NCBI RefSeq assembly: GCF_032854445.1
Contig: NC_088300.1
Coordinates: forward strand, 34,145,608 to 34,209,607
Direction: 5' to 3'
Length of the DNA: 64,000 nt
From: Liolophura sinensis
Taxonomy: Eukaryota > Mollusca > Polyplacophora > Chitonida > Chitonidae
Shown here one piece after another: positions 11,401 through 25,800 of the stretch. Under the pieces are notes generated by a model. The model searched no databases and had not been told where the DNA came from. It saw only the letters and a program-made list of their open reading frames with translations. A program made the translations under genes and the position numbers. Every line of letters begins with the position of its first letter. Position 1 is the stretch's first letter.

Positions 11401-13827
11401 TACCAGATTTAACTTTAAGCCAAGTCCTCAATTTAGTATTTAGCTCAAAGATAATTGCGTAACCTTAAATTAAATATGAGATATAAGTCTGCTGCTGTTA
11501 TACTTTAGACATTGGCCAACTGCACTGACTGCTGAATTTGGATAATATATAAATATAAAAAATAACTTAATATCAGTATTAACTATTGCACTTTTGAACA
11601 ATTGGGCCCTGTTTTCAGATCATCAATCACCTTATACAAGTCTACATGTTCAACAGAAGATCGGTTGAAGTATTCAAATGGTCATTTCAAAGTTGGAACG
11701 CAGAGAACAGGGAGACAACATCTCTGTAGGGGAAAGATTGCTCACGTCATTGGGCACCACAATCACACTCTGACGTAACACAAGAATACGTACACCCATT
11801 CGCCGACAAACACATTATTTGGGGATAACAAAAGGGAGGTGGAAATATGACGCAGTCAGCTTAACAAAGACATTGTTTGCAACAAAAAGTTTGCATGACA
11901 GTGTGTATGAGCAGATGCTCGACACGACGATGGGCACGACGATGCCCCCCCCCCCCCAGCCCGACCCATAAACTGACAGCTTGGAGTCGTTCTGTTGGTT
12001 TCTGATTGACACGGCAGTATGAATTTCTATTGTGCTGCATCAGGCAGACAATCTGGCAGTGTGTAGACATGTTTGGCTAGCTTTTCTTATGAACAGCTTT
12101 ATTACACAGGGAATATTGGTAGACAGGAAGAGCGATATTACAGGTGCCAGTCAGCTTAAGTATGGGTCGTGAGGGCCAGGCAGGGCACATAAGCAAAAAA
12201 CACAGCCCCATTATTCCCGGTCCAAAGTCCAACCTCTCATGACGTGAGCGGATCATACCTGTTGTCTCTTACAAGCACCCGCATTCCTTTAAAACATCCA
12301 AGTACAAGAAGGTACCAGGGTCAGAGTAGACCTATTTCCTGCCCCCACCCTTTGCATGATCCAGTTCACCTCGGAGGGGGGGGGGGGGGGTAGAGGTATG
12401 GGAAGAGTACGCAGTAGAGAACAGTGTCAAGGAAGTACATGTAACCCCCTGCCAATGGTTTTAATTCAGATAAATTCAGCAGAATTAACAATCTGACAGA
12501 TGTAGAAAATTGAATACTGCGTACGTAGGTGAAATTAAACTTTGCCTGGCACACCTAACAATATCAAATGCATATGTTACATCAGGCCACTTTAACTGAT
12601 TGACTTGTTTGACCCTACATGGGATGTAGAAAATTGAGAAGGGACCACAGAGGTGTAGAAAGTTGAGAAGGGACTACAAAGATGTAGAGTTGAAAAGAGA
12701 CTACAAAGATGTAGAAAGCTGAGAAGGGACTACAAAGATGTGGAAAGTTGAGCAGGGAATACAAAGACATAGAAAGTTGAGAAGGCTCATGTATTTTTTT
12801 ATTCTATCATTTCTACACATCAGAAAACTCCTATAGTACCTATGCCTATATCTATATATATAATATATACTTATGCACACGTACAAGCAAATATCCACAT
12901 GTGACACGTCATATAAGTGAAAGGCAGGTGGCCTCAGGCAAACTTCATGCCAGACTACATGAATGAGAACTGCCAACTGCCTGCTGCAACCAAGGCCCAA
13001 AGAACAATGGAAGCTGGGAATCTTAAAAATTGCCTGTCTGAGAATGGGTTTGAACCAAGATTTTGTGTGACATACTGATTGAAAGGCGTCATTCAGTCAT
13101 GAACCACTCACACACAAAAATGTATATTCCGTATTAAGGCACATGTATGTGTGTCAAAGGTACACCTATATGTATCTTGCCTCTATCACAAAGTAGAATG
13201 ATTCTTCAACATCACAATTAGATATTTTCTAAATGCTCTACACTAAGTGAAGTAAACAGTATGGTTCAAGTACATATAATGCCAAAGGAAAAAAAAAAAC
13301 CACCTTTAATGGAGAAGCTAGGAAAAAGAGTTCTGTCGTCTACAGATTGTTCTGTGATTTTATCTCCATGAATTCACAGGGCTACACCCACCCCCACTAC
13401 CCTTACAAAACTATCACCGTGAAGAATTGCACTCCTTTAGATAAATGCTGACAATGGGCTAATGTTACAGTACACTTGCGAATTGCGCAGAAATGTGATG
13501 AGTCAGGGTATAGCAGGCGTCTGTGAGTGGGCTAAGATGACAGTTTGCGAGTTGTAAGACCATAGTCTACAAGTTCACAGGCTATTGTCAACCCTTCTCT
13601 GCTTTTGTACACCCTCTATACAAACAAGGCCCCTTACTTGAGGACAGCCCCTCCTTTACCCTCTTACCAAGTGTTTATCAAGAGCTTATAATGAGGATCT
13701 AACGGGGAGTCTTGGAAGTGAACAATTCCTCAAATATTTGCTGCATGTAACCACAGGTGCATACTTTTATATCAAGGTACTTGCAAATTAGAGAAATTGT
13801 TCAATCAACTTCACTGTTCTAAGAACA

Positions 13828-13866
<39 letters not shown>

Positions 13867-16800
13867 GTCAAATATAGCTTCTTAACTTGGGCATCCTTTT
13901 AATAGTAGCTTAATGTGGGCTAAATACTTTCAGATATTGAGACACCAGAACTAAATGCCTTATGCACTAAATTATACTGTCAAAATTACTGTATTAGTCA
14001 TGCATTTGTCCCTGATGAAGGTCAGGTTTATGGGCAAGTGAATTCTGAGAGTCCAGGGGCCACTTTCACAAAACCTGGTAAGTCATATTTCTAATACCCT
14101 TTTTTGGTAAAAAACGTTGTCTCTGTTATACTGCCATCAGGCAACGTCATTTATGAGAACAATTGCCAAAAAGTGATTAACAAAGTTTTGTGAAAGTGGC
14201 CTCAGAGTAATAGAGTCTGTACAACACTTCAGCCATTTAACAACTTTACACAAATACCTGTTGCTGGTCTGTTTCCTGCCATCGTGTATTAATGTTGCCA
14301 GTCTACTGTTTCCTGCCATCGTGTATTAATGTTGCCAGTCTACTGTTTCCTGCCATCGTGTATTAATGTTGCCAGTCTACTGTTTCCTGCCATCGTGTAT
14401 TTATGTTGCCAGTCTGCTGTTTCCTGCCATCATGTATTAATGTTGCCAGTCTGCTGTTTCCTGCCACCGTGTAATAATGTTGCCAGTCGGCTGTTTCCTG
14501 TCATCGTGTATTAATGTTGCCAGTCTGGTGTTTCCTGTCATCGTGTATTAGTGTTGCAGGTCTGCTGTTTCCTGTCATCGTGTATTAATGTTGCCAGTCT
14601 ACTGTTTCCTGCCATCATGTATTAATGCAAAACATTCTTCGACATGTCAATAAATACCAACCATAAACATTAAGAATATGTGACTGAACAAAATTAACAC
14701 ATAAACGCATTTCAAAACGGCAACTTTTCAGAAAAATCTGAAAACCTTTTTTCTGAACTGAACACAACATAAACTTTTCAAAAAGAATACTTTGAAAACA
14801 GCTTTTCTCATCAATTTCTTTTAAATTTGAACAGCAACCTTTTCAAAATCTGACATCTTCTGTTTGCACACATTTTCACCTGTGCATTATTCTTTCATGA
14901 TCAACACAAGCAGGTAAATGTACCATTATATCACAGTACTGCAATTGTTGACATGACATGATGCTTTCCATCCAGTTTTCCCCTGCTAGGGCCTCTATAA
15001 ATGCTGAAGCGCAGAGCAAATGGGTCAAGTCACCAGACAATACCTGGTGATTGTGGGATGTGGGAAGAAAATGTGTTGATTCTTGTAGACAATCTGCAGG
15101 CAATAACTGGGGCTCGGAAAAGAATTCTAATACAGGGCGTGTTCTAAGGGCTTTGTCTGTAGGCTAAAGTGGCATGGGGAAGACACCTGGTCAACCCTTC
15201 CCTTCTACTTATTGGGAAAACTCCTAATGTGCTGTAAATACAATGATGCCTTTAGTAAGCACTGCCCCCAAAATGTATTTATAGATCAACTGATACTAAG
15301 TACTGTATGTATGAAAAGTTATTTTCAAGCCACAATAGTGCCTTAAGGACTTCTTTGTGTCAATTCATGTGCGAGAACTTCAAAAAAGAGAGATAGAATT
15401 GCATCAACTCTTAACCTAACTAAGGCACCATACAGGTGTACTGAATGACATCTATATTTGGCCAGAAACAATTTGCTCATTCTTTTGAATACTGTACTTC
15501 TTATCCCCACTGTAAAAAAAACATATAACACATTTGACAAGCAAATTTAAAGAATTTATACCCAAGGTTTAATTTGTACAGCTTATGCTTGAATGATGTT
15601 GGGATTTTTTTTTAACTTGATCTGAAAGGCGACAAAATGAATCTGCTCACAAAATTTAATCAAAGATGGACAATATTTGAAGGCTTTAAATGAAGGAAAC
15701 CACCAATCAAGGATACAGTTAAATATGCAATAATTATCCACAGGTACAGTTGTTTTTCAATCCTGATCTAGCACCACACAAAGTGAACATGCACAGAAAA
15801 TTTGATCGAAATCACACAATATGTGCAGTAGTTATAGTAACAAAAGTGCTAGAGATGAACAAACAAACAGACAGACAGACAGGCAGACAGACACACCGAC
15901 CCAAATAACTATGCCTCCCTCCTCTTTCAAGGGAGCGTGGGAGTAGCAACACAAGCTATGTACTTCCACAGCCTGGCTTTACAAATAAAAAGTCAATCCA
16001 AAACATCCTGATGTAAAATAACAGCTAATCTACCAAGAGCTGGATTTGAATTTACAATGACTACCACCAGGATTCAGAATTACAACCCTGAAGATAAAAA
16101 GACAGAAGATAAATCATAGTATTAGACTTTTTTCAAGACTCTGAAAAGCAGAAAAGGTCAACAGCACAGCTTACCTCAGTTCCAATGAAGGTAGGTCGGA
16201 TGTAGAGACTGCAGCTGTCAGAATATGGGACCCATTCCTGATCAATGCTCACCAACTTCTTCAAACACTTCAGCATCTCTTCCTCATCAAAAGCCTGCAG
16301 AACGCAAATTATACAGTTTTATGATTTAACAGTGCTTTAACACAGCAAAATTTCAGCCATATTGTAAGAACAACATATTTGAATCAGAAATAAGCGTGAT
16401 TTTCGATATGAAAATGACAGCATATAAAATCAAACAGTGACAGATGTCCCACCATAAGAAAATAAATGGTAGTTAAAATATGAAAAGCACATTTAAACTT
16501 TTTCTAAATATATATACAAATTATTTAATGAAAATTTATCGTAAGGCACAAGATCTCGCAAAACAAGGTGTTATGCACTCTGAGAGGCATTTCGATTTCA
16601 GACGTACTTAAGTATTGTCTCGATGCTGTGAATGTAGCCAGTGGGAGCATTTATAAAAATGGTTAGTAGTAGAACTTAATAAATCATAAAACCATTTGTA
16701 GCTTTTTGTGTAATTGTAACATGTTGCAATCATGAAATATATTGCTTTGAAGTTGTGTCCATTTTTTTTTATCAAAGGAATCTAAAGAAGTCAATTATTA

Positions 16801-19800
16801 TACAAAATATTATAATATTCTATTGTATGTATGTACAGGGGGGGATGTGCATCTGGCAATCTCCTTCTGTAAACTGTCTGTCTTACTCTGGAAACCAAAT
16901 ACTTTCTCAGCAATTTAACACATTTTTTAAAGGACCTTATATTCCACATTTTCCAGCATTTTCAAGGATCAGCCAGTTCAAACCTTAATATGGCGATTAA
17001 TGAATACTAATTTGCTACTACTTTATCCTCATCAGTCCATAGTGAGTGAGTGAGTGAGTGCATGGGGTGTAACGTCGTACTTAGCAATTTTTCAGTCATA
17101 TGACGATGAGTGCATGTAATGTGCCTCCTTGTTGCAGGACAGATTTCCACTGCTCTTTTATCTAATGCTGCACCACTGAGGCGACTTACTGAAGGCAAGT
17201 ATGAGGCCCTGCCCGAGCCATTATACCGATATGGGTCATTGTGCTATCCCCTTAATGCTGAACGCCAAGCGAGGAAGTTACAACTTTCTCTTTTAAGGTC
17301 TTAGGTGTGACCTGACACAGTACCCTGGACCGTGGATCTACCACCTCCTGAAGCGGACGCTCTACCAACTGTGCTATTGTGACCGGTATAGTCCATATGG
17401 AACAAATTATTTTAATATCACATTTAACTCTGAAATAGTACTTTCAAGAACTTCCCAAAGTCTCTTTTCAAGGATTTGCATGGTCTTGAAAGCTGTTCAA
17501 TAAAATTCAAACACATCATGAATTTCAAAGACCAGCCAGACACCATATTTCTAATTCACAGCTTAATGGTTTTCACCTCGTGATTGCTTCCAAACCCATT
17601 CAATAGCTGAGTAGAGATTTCACTAATTACTTGAAACACGAAAGGAGTTTGCTGGTGAAGAACAGGTAAAAATGATATGCATTCCTTAAGGGTGATGCAT
17701 GAGAGGTGACACAATTCATTGGCGGCACCTCTGATGTTGACATATCCCTGCATAATATACATGTAGGTCTTTGTGCAAACCAACCTAAGTTCCCAGAAAT
17801 CAGATCGTCCACAGAAAATCTAAGGTCAATATCTGAACTCGCACTCAGCTGACAGTTTGTTTGATCTGTTCTCAGAGCTTGATTAATCTGTTCTCAAGTC
17901 AGTGTCAATTGTTATACATACAATTCACAGCCATACCATCTATCATATATGTGCTTCCCAATAAATTAATGCATACAATGAAGTATTGCATGTTTGCTCT
18001 CCTTTAACAAAGAACAAGTTAAATATGGCCTCCACACACCATAAATAACACCTCCCAGCCAGAAGATCTGTACAATTTGAATACCATATGCCAACAATAC
18101 TGATACAGTTTTATGGCTGATCAAGCAGAACAACAACGACAGCGCCAACAAAAGACAAGACAATGTGAACAGAAGACCACTGTTCTATGCGGGAGATGGA
18201 TTGAATTGTAAAAGAATTCATGCACCACCACCACCACCCAATTAAGAGATTCCTCCCCCACTACCACAGTCTTCGGATTCCCACCCCAGCAGCACTTTAA
18301 AACACCTAATACAGGACAAAGGTATGGATCAGATTCCAAAGATCATAATAAAAGTTAATTGTCATCTCAGATTGACCAAGCTTCTCCATGAGAGACACAC
18401 ACACAAAGAACGAACAGTACAAGAGTCAAGGATACAGGTGTGAGTAACAGCTTTCAGATCACACACTCAAATCCACCTGCTTAACTCCCTTTAATGCACT
18501 TTCGTCACTGGCTGAGAACAATCGACAAAAAGATTGCACTCAGATCTGCTGTCATCAAGTGTCTGCGCACAGACACTAGCGATCAGCAGGCTACAAAAAA
18601 AAGTTTAATAAAAATACCAGAAACGTACTAATGGTTTGTCTTTTGTCAATATTGTCTCTGTGTGCGAAAGAGGGGAGTACCCCCAGCCGGAGTCCAGAGT
18701 CCAGCTCTGTCACAGTGTAAGGCTATTCAGACAACGACCAGCTCCTGTTTCTACAACCCGCCTAGCAGGGCCCGCCGATAACCAGAGCAATAAGTAAAGA
18801 AAAGCGTACACTTATTCAGCCCCTCCGAGCTTTTATTCTCTCACAACAATGGGTGGGGGCCGTGTTTCAAGGAAACAATATGCTACCTGAACTCTAGTCA
18901 CGAAACTAAAGCCTCATGATGCACCAACTTCCAACTCGTCAAAATCACCCGACCAGTAACAACGGTGACACATGGGGGCTACAACAAAAACAAAACATTA
19001 AGCGGAGCAACTTTTTATAAAAATTTGGAGGTGTTATATCTGCTTGACCAGAAAGGAATAAATCTTCTCAGAACGTAACGCGGTCCAGCCAGGTAAGTGG
19101 ATTGTCACTACTCAACAATTGTTATACTGTGACTAATCAGATTTAGACAGCCTTGGAAACTTCCCCCAAGACTGTCCCTTGAGGCAAAGGTATGCCATGG
19201 GGTGACCCGAATAGCTGGAGAAGAAGGCCTGTCCTCAGATGCCTTGTGAGGAGGCCTCCAAGTGGGGTGAACACAAGGACTGTCTATTACATTTTACCTT
19301 CAATTCATCATCCAAATTCATAAGCCAATGTTACCTCTTATTACAAAACACAGGACATATATGCAATTTGACTCTAAATACAAAAAAAGCTTTCTGAAGT
19401 TTGTCTTATTCCATTTTTCACTTAAATTTTTCCAAATTATTCTTTCTTATTTAATTTCTGAATCTCCAAATCTGTCGGTATATTTGTACATGTATATTTT
19501 ATTCAGCAATGAACAAGGGTAGACCGTTGTAGTAATTTTATCACCTTTGTATTCTAAAATTTTCACAGTGGACATTCAGATACTTTGACATTATGTCCAC
19601 AATCGTTGCGAAAATTTCATTACATAGAAGTCAGATATCCCGTGGATTCCACAAAGAGTAGTTATTAAGAATGCAATTATCATTTACTTGACACAATACC
19701 GTGATCTGATTGGTCAAGAAAAAAAGAGGAGTAACAACAATGTACAAGTACATGTATACTGTGCTATTGACAATTCCTAGGTGCATTAATCACATGCAGC

Positions 19801-22800
19801 TTCATGCAGAAACAACCTAGCTATTCTGACTAACGTCACTCAGTATGCGATATCAGATTTTCATCTACGGTGATAAGAGACCGTCAATCAACTCTCAACA
19901 TTTACGTCACCTGGCTGACGTAAATGTAATTCTGTTCTAATTCAAAACATATACACCTCAATAAAACAATGTTTACCCAATTCTAACTTACAAACAATTT
20001 TTTAACATGTCTGATATAAATATGAAGTATTTTCAATCCTTAGCTCTGTATGTTCTGCATAAAGCATGATTTATATGTGTGAAAATTATGTTGTGTGCTA
20101 TAGCCAAGTATAATACAAGTACCTTGACTTTAGCCTTGTTGTAATGGCTTAAGCAGGATTTACAGTTTAGCCACAGAATTACCTCCCTTCCATTATGATC
20201 CCCTGTACCTACACATAAACGTGTATTTCTATACGTACATGTATATTCAGCAGCTATGACTATCACACTAGAGTTCCTGTAATTAAGGTGAAAAAGAACA
20301 TCAATGCCAATATTGGAACTGAGCAGAAGACTAGCGGTCCATCCTCTGCCTCTTGAATGAATGATTATGGTTTAAGGGCCAATCTACAGTCGTATATTTA
20401 CTCTTGATTTGAGTGTATTATAACATCTACATCATACCTACCATAAATAAATGAAAAAATTCATAAATAAAAAAAAATTGTGAAGAACTCTCTGATGTAT
20501 ACAACATTTTAATAAGGTATGGCCAATAACCTAAAATTTCACCCCCCAAAAAATACGGAGACAAACAGATGCCACAAAATATTACAGTAAGTTCTGAAAA
20601 ATACATTTTGACTCGTAATGTAGAATATTATTCTACCTTTGAAACAAACTTCAAAACAATTTTCAGAATCAGGCAAAATTTTTTTACCATAATTCAAGCA
20701 CACAATTGCTCTGCAACAAAGGGTCATTAAAAAAACATCAGAGGTTATATCCTTAAGAAGAAATCGAAGATAACAACCAAATATAACAGATAAACTTTTG
20801 GACCAAAGACTGAGATAAATGTTTTAATGAAAATCTGAGTCAAACACTTCAAACAAAAATCTGAGTCAAACACTTCAAACAAAAATCTGAGTCAAACTTC
20901 AAACAAAAATCTGAGTCAAACACTTCAAACAAAAATCTGAGGTAAACTATTTCTTTTCATGATCAAAGGATTGTAAAGGAGTGTAAAATGTTCAGTATCA
21001 CCGATATAATATGGCATACAGTTCCTCAATGCTCAGTTCTAACAAATTCTTTCTTGCCTAACAGTGTGTTTTATGACAGCTTTATCTCTGCATCTCTTCT
21101 CTTGTCAGATAACTTTTTCAGAACCTGGATCTTAAAGCAGGTGCTTTTCTTCAATAGACAGGGACAGTTGTGCAAACACGTAACACCTTTTTAACAACGC
21201 TTTAGCAAAGGGGTTTCATTTCATCATTTTTGTGAGACTTCTTCGGTCCAACTTTTTCTTCTCCAAAACAGAAACACCCTTCTTTTTTGCCTGCTGTAAT
21301 TTGTTTTCAAATGATTGAATTTTCAACCCAATCTCTGCATAAGGGATTTTTAATTTCATGTACATGTACCTGTATTTGGGCCTAATTAAAAATGAACAAG
21401 TAGATATCTGTAGCAGAAAAAGAGAACTAGGGATCATTGTATTAAAAATGCATTTACAAAGCAATTTATTTCCTCTTGTCCACAAGTTTAATATTGTTCA
21501 AAATTTAAATATCATCAAAAAATACTCGGTACATCATGTTTCACTGAATAGTGAAGCCTGTCACACTGCATAAATTATATGGAAAGAAATAAACTAACAT
21601 GTTTTTTGATAAATCAAAATATGAGGGAACCATTTTATAAATATGTACATGTCAGCAGAGGTGAATCTGAAAACCTTACATTTTTGAAACTATGAACAAT
21701 TATATGTGATAACAGAAGTTCATGTAAACAACCATTTTCATGTTTTTTTTTTTGCAAAATTATATTTCATTTATTATAAAATGGCTTTATACAGAAGTAA
21801 ATTTTGCAAAACCTTCTGTATTACTTTCATTAAAAAAGAAAAACATGATTTTTTTGCATCAGGCCTTTAACAAGGTACCGGTTCAACAAGTTCAGAGAGT
21901 ACAAGTAGAAAGGTCAAACAGAGAGAGCAGAATGATTGTAGAGGGCTATTAAAGAGAGGGGGGAAGGGGGGTGAAAAAATGGTATGTAAGAAAACTTATC
22001 AAATATAAAATGTGTACGCATCAGTTGGCTAATAAAGCACAGTTCTGGCCAGTGCATATGCCTGTCATTCGTATGTGCAGTGCACAGAGGAAATATGTAA
22101 GTCATCAGTGAGACTAGGGACTTTGGGGGAAGGGCACCTGCTGCTCTCCCCCCAAAGATTAATAAGGGACATATGTTTGAACTGTGCGCTTAAGATAGCG
22201 GCCAAGCGAAAAAAACTTCATCAGTATATATCTCCTCTTCCAAAGACAGAGGCGTTTGTGGGCCAGGCGAACAAACTGCTTCAAATTTGCAATTATTTAT
22301 TTTAATGAATTTTCCTAGTGACAGCCCGTCGGAATAATCACAGCGACAGTCGTCAACTGCTACCATCGGTGTACAGATGTGGGTAATTTAATCAGCGCAG
22401 ATAATGCACCGACCTGTCACTCAAATTGCAAACGTTCTGCTTAACACAGTGCAGATGACATTTCCAAGTTGAGCACCCTTAGCATCTAGGGAGAGAGTCA
22501 TGAAAACTATAATCACAGAAGCACCTAAAGACAATGACAGTACATGTTATCTTTTTATACCAAAAGTACCTGATTTCAGCTTTCGATTTGGTTTTATGGC
22601 CAGAAATTATCTCATCATAATTTTTAACTAGTCAGTAAGCTCATAGTTCTATGGCCCGCTACAAAGGACTCTTTGACTTTTTGGAAAGCTATAATGCATA
22701 ATTTCAAGAAAACTAAAAGGCTGCACACGTTTGAAATGTGACAAATTTACATGAACCTAGCTCATAACTGTTCTGAAAGAGTTAGAAGATAAGTGTTCCA

Positions 22801-25800
22801 ATTATATTAAACATTCTGACAGAAATCAAAAGTAGCTTAAAGGTATCAGCCAGCAACATTAATGCTTTTTATCCAATGCTATTTAAAATTGGTGGAAATC
22901 TTTGCAAGTCTTTTCACACATACTTGCTTATTACTCAAGGGCACCCAGATAAAGCACTGGGCAACAACAACCATTTTACCTTGGTAAAAATTAATGAATT
23001 TAAAAACTCAAGTCTACGGTTTTTAAACAGATCAACAATTTACGTGTATTAATCCAACATATCAATTATATTAAATGACATCTAGTTCCTCATATTCATA
23101 AGATTTATGTTGAAGCTAAAGATGAGTATACCATGTTGAAGGTTGTCAGAGTCAAACCAACAGCCTTGGCACTCGATCAAATAAATTCACTGATTATGAA
23201 CCAGTGGTCTAGTGGTATAACCTTTGCACACTACACTGGTATCAGCGGTCTTTATTAAACATACTGGAAATTAATATTTTCCACCTTTATCATTTTCTTA
23301 ATAGCTCGTGCCCTGATTATCACAGAACTGGGCGAACTCTTCAAATAATAGTCAAGTTGAATATCACAGAAATTGTTTGACAGGCAAAAGTCATTAAGAA
23401 TAAAGCCATAAGACTGTAGACATTGTAAACTGTTATCTCATGCGGGAGACTGTCCAATTACGACGGAAGCATTACATTATCTTCCAGTATGTAGATCTGT
23501 GATCGTTAATAGCAGCTTATCCATCTGGGAGAAATTATGCCGAAAGTTTGTTTACGACCAGTGGAGCCACTTGCACGACATAATTACACTCCTTGGTTGC
23601 ATAATCAGCATTGAGCAGTCAATAATGTCTTTGATTGCAAGATGTTCAGTCTTTATGTCAGTGTCAGATAGCTCTGAGGCCAACCATATGTCCATAAACA
23701 TTGAATATGAACATGTTTTTTTTTAATGTCATAGTATTTAGGAATTGAAAAGAGAAGTGTGGGTGTGTTTGGCATCTTGTAAGTACATTTAGCAGATATA
23801 CAGGGAGGTCTGTTCTCTAAAAGAGATAAGATAAAAGCTAGCTAATGTATAAGTGTAATGTAGAAAGATAGCAGCTCTGTAAAATAAAGAAATTTGAAAG
23901 AAATTTTACCTACAATTTTACTCTCCTACCGTCTTCCATCAGAAACAACTTCAAATTAACCTGTGAACCTATTCCCAAAACAAGTTTTAAATTTAAAAAT
24001 GTTTACATACTAAGACAAACTTAAAGGAAAAGATAGCACCTGGCTAAAACATATTTCAATCAAAAGCAGGATACTCAAGCTTTCTAAATAATAACATACT
24101 TTATTATTTTAAATGAGATTTCACTGAATAACATGAGTACAAAATGAGTCGAAGCTGCCATCTTGAGAATTTTATCCAATCAAACACGTTGTAATCAGAT
24201 TGCGCGGCGCAAGCTGTGACGTAGCCTTAACCCATTCACTCCATGAAGTGACATATGATAACACCGAACTACTGCATAAGACATCATTATGAGATCCTGT
24301 AGCCGAAGCGCCGTTTCACAAGGTGTTGTGGGGCAGGTCTGTGTCATTTAAGGGCCACCACAGACGTAAAATCAACTGATTTACAAGCCATGTAATATTC
24401 AACAATGGTATTACACATTATGTCAGACAGACGCATAATGTATCGGCCCAAACAACAACCATATCCCCAACTACATTTTTTGTCACTGATATTAGCGTTT
24501 AGTCAGCAGTTTCTAAATAACAAATATCTGAGTCAGCACATAATGAGAAGACGACATTTCACTGGACAACACATAAAATTAATTAAAAAATGATATAGTT
24601 TTTTCTATGATTTTATTACAAGTGAATAATTAAAATATTGCTCCTTCGTCCCTTTTAGATATAAGGGATGTTTTTGGGGTTTTTTTGTTTTCTTTTATAA
24701 AATACATTAAAATTATTGAAATGCCGTGTTCAAGACGAGGTGCTTTCTCTGATGTCCATGATAACTATACGGGTCAGCACTGCTCTCATCTTAAAGCGCA
24801 CCACTACAAAACTGAAGCATAAAATCCAACGATAGTCGAATGCCTATATCAGCCTCAGTGGTACTTAGATTCCTTTCCCTTTGTTTCCGAACTGAGCATG
24901 AATCTAGTTGTACAACAATCCTATTGTTATTTTGTAAGCATTTAATTGGCGTCAAAATCAACAGCACAACCCCTTTGCAGGCTACGACATGAACCAGGAA
25001 TACCCCCGCTGTGCATCTGCAGCTGGGTTATTGAAACAGGGTCCCTGCAGTTCCCTGTACATAATATAGTCGGCCTATGGTATCAACAGTTCGAGCAGTG
25101 GAAGGAATATTCTTCCAGTATGTCCAGTTCCAGAGAAACTATGTTTTATCACTTGGGCCTTCATTGCCAAAGTCCACAACTTTTATCTGTCATAGGGAAC
25201 TTCTTACACTATTACATGGAAAATACCTTTGACGTCAGAGAGCTAGAGTAAACATGATGTCACCTTGCCCTCGACAGTGGAGACGTGCTAAAGGCCTGTC
25301 GAGACGAAGTTTCATTAAACTTTTACTGGGTTGAAAAAAATCTAAAAAAATATTTAATGCCAGTTTAAGATACTTTCAATGGTAGTCTTTCAGTGGACAT
25401 AAATGATAGTCAGGTGCTGTCTTTCACTATACAAAATGATTGAAAGCCACACATACATGTATATTTACCAAGCTACATGTAAAGTCTTGAAACGTAACAG
25501 CCTATAAGCAGATACAAAAACGAAGTAACTATGATTTGTTTACACAAAATCAAACAATGATTCACTGCTTCCAGTGACCAAAGTTTCTTGCAGTCATTTC
25601 ATTTAAAAAACAAGAGTTCAGGTGAACACAACATACACCCCAACACATGTATTTGTTTGAAATGCATACAAGAATACCAGCAGAATTGTAGTGAGTATAA
25701 CCCGAGGGGAATCTTCATGGGTGTTGATGATAGGTATTTTGGTTACCATGACGACCATGAAAATGGACAAATGTGAGTCACGACACATCGTCATCTGTGT

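Larger units (their letters stand above)
10292..16174. other. BCAT intron 4: overview
   Basis: No exon seen other than BCAT. It holds a SINE B fragment, two inverted-repeat elements, a C13 run (11945-11957), a G15 run (12376-12390), a 29-bp and a 37-bp tandem repeat, a (TA)n tract (13832-13864) and a GACA-rich retroposon-like end near 15850-15930. Confidence 0.7.

Noticed and set aside
23200-23260. tRNA-like A box (gtggtctagtggtataac)
   Set aside because: No B box at the right distance and no cloverleaf could be drawn; at most a SINE relic.
24946-25251. 101-codon plus-strand frame
   Set aside because: No recognisable motif, no convincing splice sites and no neighbours; chance cannot be excluded.
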